Origin: CAZBNB01 sp964493245
GTDB lineage: Bacteria > Pseudomonadota > Gammaproteobacteria > Legionellales > Legionellaceae
Length of the DNA stretch: 64,000 nucleotides
Assembly: GCA_964493245.1 (NCBI GenBank)
Contig: CAZBNB010000003.1
Location: forward strand, 62,001 to 126,000
Direction of reading: 5' to 3'
Under the pieces are notes generated by a model that searched no databases, had not been told where the DNA came from, and saw only the letters and a list, made by a program, of their open reading frames with translations. The position numbers and the translations under genes were made by a program. Below are positions 43,315 to 51,778 of the stretch, one piece after another. Within the stretch, counting starts at the first letter, position 1, and each line of letters starts with the position of its first letter.

Positions 43315-44532
43315 ATGATAATTATCACGAAAGAAACCCCACACTTATTTATGTGGTTTTCAGATGGCGCAAGAATACCTGCGAATGTATCCCCATTACC
43401 GCAAAATGAAAGGCTTGGTTACATCCAGCGCTTAAAAGAAGAATGTGCGAAGCTCATGCTGACAGAGACACCCGCTTACCTGGTTTATATGGGCCGGCTC
43501 TTACAACCAGCACAAAAAACCTTACTAGAAAGCTTGCAGAACGAAATCGCCAATCTCGCTGTTATCGATTACGATGAGGTAGAAAATAATATTTTTGATC
43601 CCAAACTGCTTACTAAAGTGCAACAATTACAAAGCGCTTATAAAAAGCAGCAAAAACTGGCCATTGGTGTCGGCGGGATCGCAAGCTTAGTTGACTTGAC
43701 ACGCCTGATCTTACTTTATAATAGCCATATTCTAAAAAGCATGGCGCAAGCCAAAATAACCACACCTCTGAAATGGGGTGATGGTTTAATCTACCGCGAC
43801 TTTGATGTGACGCTAGAAAGAGAGACAATGACAGATATCCCCACTACCCTGGGGTGCATAGCCACTTTGAACTTTACACTCAAAGTAGAAGAGCAACACG
43901 CTTCTTCTTTAGCCAAAAAGAAAAAAAACTTAACAGCGATAGATGCTTTTTTTAATCAATATCTTTATAACCTAGACGCGTATAAATCGATTCTAGTATT
44001 ATTTTCAAATAAACCATTAAGTACCGAAGAAGAAACACTGAAAACCAGCATCCTTTCACAATATCAAACAATATCTACCTCTGTCTTTGACAATATTTTT
44101 GTGTTTTCCATTATGATTGAAAACTCATTTATTGCCGTTCATCAAGCTGAAGATCCTCTCATCGCTGATATGATAAAAAAATCATTAGGGAATGAAAGCT
44201 CTTATGCCGCTTTACAATCTTCTTTTCACAATGCTTTAAGTGATCACTTTGATTCACTTGGATTAAAGATACACAAGACCGATTTGATTAAAGAATTTCT
44301 AACACCACAACAATGTGGCTTTAAAATTGGCAACGATTTAACATGGCGCATGACTGTAGCCAAACAACACGCTCGGACCAGCGCCCATGTATCATCCGTT
44401 GATAGTACAGCAACAAACGCAATGCGATTTACCAGTAAAATGGGACAATCTCAGACAAAAATGAGGACTGGATCTTTAGAGATAGAGAATAAGGACAAAG
44501 ATCCCAATAAAAAAGGCCCCTCAACCCATTGA
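43315..44532 (+). CDS. DXD-type glycosyltransferase-like protein, candidate effector
   Basis: Residues about 5-95 (PHLFMWFSDGARIPANV, YLVYMGRLLQPAQKTLLESL) resemble the opening of the large-clostridial-toxin-like glycosyltransferase fold. The central stretch GGIASLVDLTRLILLYNSHI leads to GLIYRDFDVTLE (near residue 160), which fits the A-S-D-x-x-R-x-x-x-L ... G-x-Y-x-D-x-D signature, with DFD as the metal/UDP-sugar motif. The C-terminal third is helical and ends in a polar Lys/Asp-rich tail. No signal peptide. The Legionella SetA and Lgt effectors use this fold; assignment here is from motifs only and the first Asp of the usual SD-x-x-R is shifted. Confidence 0.5.
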   Translation: MIIITKETPHLFMWFSDGARIPANVSPLPQNERLGYIQRLKEECAKLMLTETPAYLVYMGRLLQPAQKTLLESLQNEIANLAVIDYDEVENNIFDPKLLTKVQQLQSAYKKQQKLAIGVGGIASLVDLTRLILLYNSHILKSMAQAKITTPLKWGDGLIYRDFDVTLERETMTDIPTTLGCIATLNFTLKVEEQHASSLAKKKKNLTAIDAFFNQYLYNLDAYKSILVLFSNKPLSTEEETLKTSILSQYQTISTSVFDNIFVFSIMIENSFIAVHQAEDPLIADMIKKSLGNESSYAALQSSFHNALSDHFDSLGLKIHKTDLIKEFLTPQQCGFKIGNDLTWRMTVAKQHARTSAHVSSVDSTATNAMRFTSKMGQSQTKMRTGSLEIENKDKDPNKKGPSTH

Positions 44533-44639
44533 TCAAAGATACTCATTATTATTCAATAATGGATAAAAAATAGCCAAAATTATCGTGCCAGAAGCCTCTT
44601 TTAGCTTATTTTTAAGCATAAAAAAGATTAAAAAATCAA

Positions 44640-44684
44640 CAGGCCTTACGAAAAAAACGATCTCTTCGTTGTTTTTCGTAAGGC
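44640..44684. repeat. Short family C palindrome
   Basis: GGCCTTACGAAAAAAACGA and TCGTTGTTTTTCGTAAGGC face each other around TCTCT. Similar in design to 41094-41138. Confidence 0.65.
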
Positions 44685-44773
44685 ATGATCAATTTAAACC
44701 TCTTTTACGTAAAACATCGGAATCGAAACAGATCTTGTTTTTAAGAAAAGATGTTTTTCATTAAACCTAAAAA

Positions 44774-44796
44774 AAACCCGCCAAATGGCGGGTTTT
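44774..44796 (-). terminator. groESL terminator
   Basis: AAAACCCGCCA / TGGCGGGTTTT-type stem with a short AA loop. T-runs lie on both sides, so it can act in both directions; it stands 19 bases past the groEL stop and also faces the end of the plus-strand cluster. Confidence 0.9.
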
Positions 44797-44814
44797 TAAA
44801 GAAAGGATGGTGGC

Positions 44815-46464
44815 TTACATCATGCCGCCCATACCTCCCATTCCACCCATGCCGCCCATTCCACCAGCGTCACCAGCAGCGTCTTCTTTCTTAGGTAAAT
44901 CAGCAACCATACACTCTGTCGTCAGCATTAAGCTTGCGATAGAAGCCGCATTTTGCAATGCAGTGCGTGTTACTTTAGTTGGATCTAAAATACCCATTTC
45001 AACCATATCACCGTATTCGCCAGTCGCTGCGTTGAAACCGAAGTTGCCTTTTGATTCTGCAATGCGGTTAACAATAACAGACGCTTCGTATCCAGCGTTA
45101 GAAACGATTTGACGTAATGGCGCTTCGATCGCACGACGCAGAATATCGACACCGGTTGTTTGGTCATCGTTATCGCCTTTCAAGCCATCTAATGCTTTTT
45201 GTGCACGAATCAATGCAACGCCACCACCAGCAACGATGCCTTCTTCAACGGCTGCACGTGTTGCATGCAATGCGTCTTCTACACGGGCTTTTTTCTCTTT
45301 CACTTCAACTTCTGTTGCGCCGCCAACTTTGATAACTGCTACGCCGCCAGCTAATTTAGCAACACGCTCTTGCAATTTCTCACGATCATAATCAGATGTT
45401 GTTTCTGCCATTTGTGCGCGGATCTGAGTGATACGATCAGTGATGTCGTGTGCTTTGCCTTGACCATCGATAATAGTTGTGTTTTCTTTGGTAACCACAA
45501 CACGCTTTGCGCTGCCCAAATCTTCTAATGAAGCGCCTTCTAAGCTCTTACCGATTTCTTCAGAAATCACTTGGCCGTGTGTTAATGTAGCGATATCTTG
45601 TAACATCGCTTTACGACGATCACCAAAGCCAGGTGCTTTAACAGCACATACTTTAACAATACCGCGCATGTTGTTAACAACCAATGTTGCCAACGCTTCA
45701 CCTTCAACATCTTCAGCAATGATCAACAAAGGACGACCTGATTTAGCAACGCCTTCTAATACAGGCAACATATCACGGATGCTAGAAATCTTCTTGTCTA
45801 CTAACAGAATAAAAGGATGCTCTAATTCAGCAGACATGTTTTGTTGGTTGTTGATAAAGTAAGGAGAAATGTAGCCACGATCGAATTGCATACCTTCGAC
45901 CACAGACAATAGGTTTTCTAAGCCGTTACCATCTTCAACGGTGATCACGCCTTCTTTACCTACTTTTTCCATCGCTTCAGCAATGATAGAACCAATTGCA
46001 TCGTCTGAGTTGGCAGAAATAGTGCCCACTTGTGCGATTGCTTTGTTGTCTTTGCATGGCTTAGACATTGATTGCAATTGTTTGGTAATCGCAAGAACGG
46101 CTTTGTCGATACCGCGCTTTAGATCCATTGGATTCATGCCAGCAGCAACCGCTTTGTGGCCTTCAACCAGAATCGCACGTGCCAATACAGTCGCTGTGGT
46201 TGTACCATCACCCGCGGCATCAGATGTCTTGGAAGCAACTTCCTTGACCATTTGTGCGCCCATGTTTTTAAAGCGATCTTCAAATTCAATTTCTTTCGCA
46301 ACAGACACACCGTCTTTGGTTATCGTTGGTGCACCATAAGATTTTTCTAGTACAACATTGCGTCCACGTGGGCCCATTGTCACTTGTACTGCATTTGCCA
46401 AGGCATTTACACCAGCCAACATTTGTTGACGGGCATCATCACCAAATCGTAATTCTTTAGCCAT
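44815..46464 (-). CDS. groEL: Chaperonin GroEL
   Basis: 60-kDa chaperonin ring subunit. MAKELRFGDDARQQML, GPRGRNVVLEKSYGAPTITKDGVSVAKEI, GDGTTTATVLA and the Gly-Gly-Met repeat tail are standard; 549 aa is normal. GGAGAGAG precedes the ATG. Follows groES by 25 bases. Confidence 0.99.
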   Translation of the reverse strand: MAKELRFGDDARQQMLAGVNALANAVQVTMGPRGRNVVLEKSYGAPTITKDGVSVAKEIEFEDRFKNMGAQMVKEVASKTSDAAGDGTTTATVLARAILVEGHKAVAAGMNPMDLKRGIDKAVLAITKQLQSMSKPCKDNKAIAQVGTISANSDDAIGSIIAEAMEKVGKEGVITVEDGNGLENLLSVVEGMQFDRGYISPYFINNQQNMSAELEHPFILLVDKKISSIRDMLPVLEGVAKSGRPLLIIAEDVEGEALATLVVNNMRGIVKVCAVKAPGFGDRRKAMLQDIATLTHGQVISEEIGKSLEGASLEDLGSAKRVVVTKENTTIIDGQGKAHDITDRITQIRAQMAETTSDYDREKLQERVAKLAGGVAVIKVGGATEVEVKEKKARVEDALHATRAAVEEGIVAGGGVALIRAQKALDGLKGDNDDQTTGVDILRRAIEAPLRQIVSNAGYEASVIVNRIAESKGNFGFNAATGEYGDMVEMGILDPTKVTRTALQNAASIASLMLTTECMVADLPKKEDAAGDAGGMGGMGGMGGMGGMM

Positions 46465-46489
46465 TTGTCTCTCTCCGAACTTGGTTTAA

Positions 46490-46786
46490 TTACTTTTCAA
46501 TAATTGCCATGATGTCGTCTTCGCGCATCACAACCACTTCTTGACCATTCAATTTAACTTCAGTACCACTGTACTTACCAAATAAAACCACATCACCAAC
46601 TTTGACAGCCAAAGCACGTGTATCACCATTATCCAACGCTTTACCTGTTCCAACGGCAACAATTTCACCACGCATGGGTTTTTCGGCAGCACTGTCTGGA
46701 ATCACAATACCGCCAGCTGTTGTACGTTCATCGTCTAAACGGCGAACCACAACACGATCGTGTAATGGACGAATTTTCATGCTCAT
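46490..46786 (-). CDS. groES: Co-chaperonin GroES
   Basis: Lid of the GroEL chamber. KIRPLHDRVVVRRLDDERTTAGGIVIPDSA includes the mobile loop; 98 aa. AGGAGA lies 6 bases before the ATG at 46786 (MSMKIRP); an ATG two codons on is also possible. Confidence 0.98.
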   Translation of the reverse strand: MSMKIRPLHDRVVVRRLDDERTTAGGIVIPDSAAEKPMRGEIVAVGTGKALDNGDTRALAVKVGDVVLFGKYSGTEVKLNGQEVVVMREDDIMAIIEK

Positions 46787-46833
46787 CGTTTTCTCCTGAT
46801 TTATTAATTACATAGAAAAGCTTCTGATATCCA

Positions 46834-46861
46834 ATATGGGGATGGGAAAGGCCATTTCAAG
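46834..46861 (-). promoter_or_regulatory. Sigma-32 (heat-shock) promoter of groESL
   Basis: Minus strand: CTTGAAA (46861-46855), a 13-base spacer, then CCCCATAT (46841-46834). This matches the RpoH consensus CTTGAAA-N11-15-CCCCATNT exactly in the conserved positions. It lies 48 bases before the groES ATG. No CIRCE inverted repeat is visible, so control is by RpoH rather than HrcA. Confidence 0.85.
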
Positions 46862-46920
46862 GGGGAGGATGATTTTTTTTTTGATAAGTGGAATCGCTAC
46901 TTTTCAAACGGTGTTATTTA

Positions 46921-46949
46921 GGTCTGTTGACATTTCATCTTAAGAGACC
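46921..46949. repeat. Solo end of family B
   Basis: GGTCTGTTGACATTTCATCT is identical in its first 18 bases to the left end at 34843-34860 and continues as TTAAGAG like the right end read in reverse; CTAG follows at 46950-46953. Confidence 0.65.
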
Positions 46950-47070
46950 CTAGGGTAAAAAACCATGGGACGCCCATTCTTAAGAAAAAAACAAAGAAAA
47001 AAAGTGCAAAAATAAGATCTTTGTGTTAAAATAATATACAAATATATTTTTAATTAAGGTCTTTTAAATC

Positions 47071-49524
47071 ATGCCTGTTATTACGGTTTCCGAATCTGAA
47101 AAAATAGCGCTACAAGATTATGTTGATAACATAACCGCATACACCGCGCCTGAATACGCTCGTCATTTTCCGAATGGCCATCTACCAAGCACCGCGAGTA
47201 TCTCACGAATCGAAAAAAACACACAAGGACAACTGACGCGTTACGTCCGTTTGGGTCAAGAAACGCCTGAAGACCACCCCATACCTGCTATTCCTTTAAC
47301 CCATCTTCATCCACAAGATAATGAGATATTGTTCTCACATGCTTGTACCGTTGGTGAAACACAGGAAGACCTTTACTTCCATCGTAATATGTATGATTTT
47401 CCCAGTGAACGTCCGACGACGATGGGGCCCCGATCTTATGAAATCTACAAGCAAGACATCACTCAATATAACGCATTGATAGAGCGCGTCAGGATTATCA
47501 ACTCTCAATTTTCAAAACAAGAAATCGAGGACATGCAAGAATACGATGCTAATCTCTTAAAGTTAGAAGAACACTACATTAAATATCCTCATCGAAAGCT
47601 AGAACCTCTTAACAAAACGTTGGTTGATCTTGATAATTACTTAACAGCACTTGATAGACGAGATGCCGCAAGAGATGAACTATCGTTACAGACATTACAG
47701 AACGACGCTGAGTATCAAGAACGCGATCAAGCCTGTCATCAAACCTATTTTTTTGGTGCTGATGAACAAATCTTGACGCCCGATTATTACCCTTCTCTGC
47801 AAGCAGACATAGAAAATGCGGAACCTCGGATAAGTGAAAAAGCAGTGGATATTACACGTTGTTTAACTTTAAAAAAAGAACTGGCACAAGAAATCGAAAA
47901 TCAATTGCCGACGCAGTTAGAAAATAATGAATCTTATAAAACGATCAGAGATGAACTCGTCCAGCACTTCGAAAAGTATAACGACGTGTATACAGGATAT
48001 TTTGGGCCTATTTCTCCTGTAACCGATCCCATCGCACACTCAAACCAAAAACAAGAAGGAATACAGGTTCTTTTATCTGAGCTAGATGATTGTGAAGAAT
48101 TACTCAACGAACAGGAGGAGATGATATCAAGCAATCTAACACCAGAACAATTAGATGAGGATGAAGATTATATCGAGCTAAAAGACACATTGGCTGCTTA
48201 TAATATTAAATACTTTTCCAGCAATGATTTGAATACACCCAATGATAGAGACAAAATAGAAAAGCAACGAGAAAAAATATCGATTCATCGAAATAACCTT
48301 GAATACTTTGCAAAATTGTTAGAAAAACAAAACGAACTGAGTTGGACTCAGACCTCAAAAGAAATGAAAACATTAAAAGAGATAACATCTGAATTATCTC
48401 AACAATATGCTTATTTGCTTCCCTATACTTATCTGGATTTGATGTCAGATTGGACATCAAATGCAAATCACATACAAACCGCTATCTTAGAAGAGGAGTT
48501 TTTACTAGATCAAAGCCAAGATAATTATGAGACCAGCAAAAGGGAAGCACGACATTTTCTCAATATAGAAACGAAAACAAGAGCATACGAATCGCAAAAA
48601 TCAGAAACACAATTAAAAGATGAGATCAAACATTGTGAGGATTTAAAACAATTTAATCTGAGTACCGCACCTTCAGAAATAAAAACAGAAAAAAAACGGC
48701 CTACCAAATATGCAACTAAGCACCACTATCTCTTTCACAGAGAAGTGAAAGTAAGTGCAGCAGAAACCCAATTTAAGCATGATGTAAAGTTTGCCGTCGA
48801 TAAAAGTGGGGTTCCCTTTGTTATTAACCGTAAAGCAGCGCATAAACACGAATATCTCGGTACCCTAGCTAGGATTCGACAAAATCAAGAATTCGGCTTT
48901 TTTCGATTATCAAGAAAGGGAGTCATGAAAAAAATCGAATTTCAACGTTATGGTGGAGATAGCCTAACCGATTATTTTGCTGCAATGAAGGTACCTTCAT
49001 CATCAAAAAACAGAATTGCTCGGGCGTTATTAGCTTTGTATGTCGATCAAATATTTTTAAAAAACATGGTTCACACTGATCTTAGTATGTCGAATGTTTG
49101 TATTGAAATACAAAATGGGAAAGAAATAGTACTTTCTTTGATCGATTTTCATGAGTCATTTTACAATACTCCTGAAGAAAGGGCCACAAAAGCCCATCAA
49201 GGATCAGGATCAAAAGGATTTCTTGCGCCTGAACTATTTCAAAACAGTACTGATCATGCAAGACAATCAGATACAGAAATGTCGGAACTTATCAAGATGC
49301 TCAAGCCAGAAGAAAGCCGCATTTTCTCACCAGAAACTGATATTTACGCTATTGGTTGCATGTTGATTGATCACATCAAATTACCAGAGAAGTCACCCTA
49401 TTATGAATTTGCAAAAAAAATGATGGCTCTAGACCCGCAACAACGCCCAACTGGCGAGATGATCCAGGCATTTTTAGACGAAACGCATACAGCTGCTCCG
49501 AAACCCTCGGCTACCCCTCGTTGA
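47071..49524 (+). CDS. Eukaryotic-like protein kinase with long helical N-terminus, candidate effector
   Basis: The first 540 residues are charged helices with no known domain. The C-terminal 270 form a divergent kinase: HTDLSMSNV at 668-676 (catalytic Asp670, Asn675), metal-binding Asp692 in DFH where DFG is usual, FLAPELF for the APE motif, then DIYAIGCMLIDHI and MMALDPQQRPT, typical of subdomains IX and XI. The N-lobe is harder to align; VINRKAAHKHEYL may carry the ATP lysine. No signal peptide or membrane segment, which with the host-like domain suggests delivery into a host cell. Starts 120 bases after a family B repeat end. Confidence 0.65.
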   Translation: MPVITVSESEKIALQDYVDNITAYTAPEYARHFPNGHLPSTASISRIEKNTQGQLTRYVRLGQETPEDHPIPAIPLTHLHPQDNEILFSHACTVGETQEDLYFHRNMYDFPSERPTTMGPRSYEIYKQDITQYNALIERVRIINSQFSKQEIEDMQEYDANLLKLEEHYIKYPHRKLEPLNKTLVDLDNYLTALDRRDAARDELSLQTLQNDAEYQERDQACHQTYFFGADEQILTPDYYPSLQADIENAEPRISEKAVDITRCLTLKKELAQEIENQLPTQLENNESYKTIRDELVQHFEKYNDVYTGYFGPISPVTDPIAHSNQKQEGIQVLLSELDDCEELLNEQEEMISSNLTPEQLDEDEDYIELKDTLAAYNIKYFSSNDLNTPNDRDKIEKQREKISIHRNNLEYFAKLLEKQNELSWTQTSKEMKTLKEITSELSQQYAYLLPYTYLDLMSDWTSNANHIQTAILEEEFLLDQSQDNYETSKREARHFLNIETKTRAYESQKSETQLKDEIKHCEDLKQFNLSTAPSEIKTEKKRPTKYATKHHYLFHREVKVSAAETQFKHDVKFAVDKSGVPFVINRKAAHKHEYLGTLARIRQNQEFGFFRLSRKGVMKKIEFQRYGGDSLTDYFAAMKVPSSSKNRIARALLALYVDQIFLKNMVHTDLSMSNVCIEIQNGKEIVLSLIDFHESFYNTPEERATKAHQGSGSKGFLAPELFQNSTDHARQSDTEMSELIKMLKPEESRIFSPETDIYAIGCMLIDHIKLPEKSPYYEFAKKMMALDPQQRPTGEMIQAFLDETHTAAPKPSATPR

Positions 49525-49550
49525 ATCAACAGAGGGTAGCCGTATATTTT
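49508..49550 (+). terminator. Candidate terminator overlapping the kinase stop
   Basis: CGGCTACCC (49508-49516) pairs with GGGTAGCCG (49534-49542); the loop includes the TGA stop, and TATATTTTG follows. The T-run is weak. Confidence 0.5.
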
Positions 49551-49593
49551 GAATAGGATTACAATACCATTCTGTCAGCCAACTGCGTAGGCC

Positions 49594-51441
49594 ATGATGT
49601 TGCGTATTATTTTTTCTTTTTTTATCCTGTTATTTTCATTGAATACCTCCGCAAATCCCCCCCCCCTACCTGGAGATAAAGTATTTCAATTGACAGGCAA
49701 ACGTGTCGATGCGCACCATTTAAAACTCACTTGGACTATCAAGTCTGGATATTTTTTATATCGAGAACGCATCCACGTGGATTTACCTAAGTCATCACGC
49801 CTTAATCTTGAAGCTTTTGTTTTTCCTGAGCCACAATTTAAAATAGATCACCGAGGACATACCGTCTTGCTTTATCGCGATCAATTAGCACTGACAATCC
49901 CATTACAAACGCTCAGCCCAGGTGAAACACCACTGCTTGTCAAATTTCAAGGCTGCTCTGATCAAGGATTTTGTTATCCACCCACCACAAAAACGCTGAT
50001 GTTGGTGATTGATGACCAATTAAAATTGCGCGATGTGTTTCTTGAGACACCCGATGTTGCCAAACCAGTCTTTAAATCGCCACGCCATGAGAAAATAAGA
50101 AGCGCTCAATTTTTGGAAAAAACAGTCGCTGAGCAACCAAGCACACAAATAGAACGTTTATTTTCATCAGGAAACACCTTGCTCATTATAGCCACTTTTT
50201 TTGGCTTTGGGCTATTACTCACCTTCACACCGTGTATTTTACCCATGGTGCCGGTAATATCAGGTATGATCGTAGGACATGGTCACGCGATCACAACACG
50301 TAAAGCCATCGGTTTATCTGTTTGTTACGTATTGAGTATGTCAACCACATATAGCCTCATTGGCGGTGTGATTGCGTTATTAGGCCATAATCTACAAATC
50401 TATATGCAATCACCCATCGCGGTTGTAGGGTTTAGCTTTTTATTTATATTACTGGCTTTATCCATGTTCGGGCTTTTTGAGTTACGCTTGCCTTTAGGAT
50501 TACAAAACCGCTTAGCCAAGTTTACACGGCATGAATCAGGTGGCCATTATCTACACGCAGCGATAATGGGGTGTTTATCTATTTTAATTTTATCCCCCTG
50601 TGTAACCCCGCCTTTATTAGGCGTATTAAGTTATATCGCGCGACAAGGCAGTTTCAGTTTAGGTTTAGCTGCTTTGTTCTTTTTAGGCTTAGGTATGGGA
50701 GCGCCTTTAATTTTAGTCGGTGCCTCGGCCGGTAAATTATTGCCGAAAGCCGGGAAATGGATGAATACAGTCAAAAGTTTGTTTGGTGTGCTTTTACTGG
50801 CGGTTGCTATCCATCTTTTATCGCGCTTGCTGAGCGACTTTTATACGATGTTATTGTGGGCTTTATTGTTAATTTTTACCGGTGTTGCTTGTAAACCCTT
50901 TGTCGCTGGTATCAACGCTTATACCAAGTGGCGTCAGGGCTTAGGGATTATTAGCTTGACTTACGGGTTGTTCATTCTTTATGGCGCCAGTGCTGGCCAT
51001 ACGAATCCATTACTACCACTACAGACACCGCCGGCGTTGTCCGAGCAGGTCATCAAATCATTGCGGGTAACCACGCTGCATGATGCTCAGCGTTTATTAC
51101 AAGAAGCAAAAAACAAACACACACCAGCGATACTTGATTTTACAGCCACTTGGTGTGAGTCTTGTAACGTGTTAGCAAACACAACCTTGCGAGATCCGCG
51201 TGTGATTAAAGCGACACAGTCTATCATGTGGATTGAGGTTGATTTATCAGAAAATAATCAAAACAGCATCAATTTACTGCATTCTTTTAACGTCATCGCC
51301 CCCCCTACTTTTTTATTTTACAATGCAGACGGCGAACAAATACAAGCATTGACCTTGGTTGGAGAGGTTTCTGTTGCAACCATGATGACTCAAATACAAC
51401 AGATGCTTAAAAAGTCATCATATGATAACTCAGGCCCATAG
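49594..51441 (+). CDS. dsbD: Thiol:disulfide interchange protein DsbD
   Basis: Moves electrons from cytoplasmic thioredoxin to periplasmic DsbC-type proteins. Signal peptide at 1-21; N-terminal domain with the redox pair in FQGCSDQGFCYPPT; eight membrane helices with TFTPCILPMVP and ILSPCVTPP carrying the transmembrane cysteines; C-terminal thioredoxin domain with DFTATWCESCNVLA (CESC rather than the common CVAC). 615 aa is normal. ATG codons at 49594 and 49597. Its last 35 bases overlap the end of a convergent ORF. Confidence 0.96.
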   Translation: MMLRIIFSFFILLFSLNTSANPPPLPGDKVFQLTGKRVDAHHLKLTWTIKSGYFLYRERIHVDLPKSSRLNLEAFVFPEPQFKIDHRGHTVLLYRDQLALTIPLQTLSPGETPLLVKFQGCSDQGFCYPPTTKTLMLVIDDQLKLRDVFLETPDVAKPVFKSPRHEKIRSAQFLEKTVAEQPSTQIERLFSSGNTLLIIATFFGFGLLLTFTPCILPMVPVISGMIVGHGHAITTRKAIGLSVCYVLSMSTTYSLIGGVIALLGHNLQIYMQSPIAVVGFSFLFILLALSMFGLFELRLPLGLQNRLAKFTRHESGGHYLHAAIMGCLSILILSPCVTPPLLGVLSYIARQGSFSLGLAALFFLGLGMGAPLILVGASAGKLLPKAGKWMNTVKSLFGVLLLAVAIHLLSRLLSDFYTMLLWALLLIFTGVACKPFVAGINAYTKWRQGLGIISLTYGLFILYGASAGHTNPLLPLQTPPALSEQVIKSLRVTTLHDAQRLLQEAKNKHTPAILDFTATWCESCNVLANTTLRDPRVIKATQSIMWIEVDLSENNQNSINLLHSFNVIAPPTFLFYNADGEQIQALTLVGEVSVATMMTQIQQMLKKSSYDNSGP

Positions 51442-51772
51442 CTACCTGGTTTAGCTCATAAATCCTTCCCTGTATAGTAGGATCCACGCGGCAATAAGGA
51501 ATTGTATGAACAAATGCAATAAAATCTGGCATTGTATAAGCAGATGGTAGTTGCTCCCTACCAAATAAAACATCCTCTACGAACTCAATAACCTTCACTC
51601 CATAAAGGAAAGACCAACCACCATCTGATGAGCTAAAAGCAACCTCATTTAATATGCTAAGCTGACGTAAAATCGTGCGACAAATATATTCTGAAGAGGC
51701 GCACGCCATGGCACTACGTTTGTCCTGGTGTTTGTTTAGGACGTTCATCAAATCATACGTTGCCAATATCAT
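51407..51772 (-). CDS. Small paralogue of the giant ankyrin protein's C-terminal module (121 aa)
   Basis: Residues about 30-110 align with the last 90 residues of the upstream giant protein: SFLYGVKVIEFVEDVLFGREQLP against the segment ending in GFVEHVLLNPTTENLP; FIAFVHTIPYCRVDPTIQGRIYELN against FIQFVNTIPYCQTDPNIQSQIHSLY. GAGG lies 10 bases before the ATG, inside the last codons of the giant gene, and only 6 bases separate the two, so they share a transcript. It looks like a tandem partial duplication. The 3' end overlaps dsbD by 35 bases. Confidence 0.6.
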   Translation of the reverse strand: MILATYDLMNVLNKHQDKRSAMACASSEYICRTILRQLSILNEVAFSSSDGGWSFLYGVKVIEFVEDVLFGREQLPSAYTMPDFIAFVHTIPYCRVDPTIQGRIYELNQVAMGLSYHMMTF

Positions 51773-51778
51773 TTAAAT

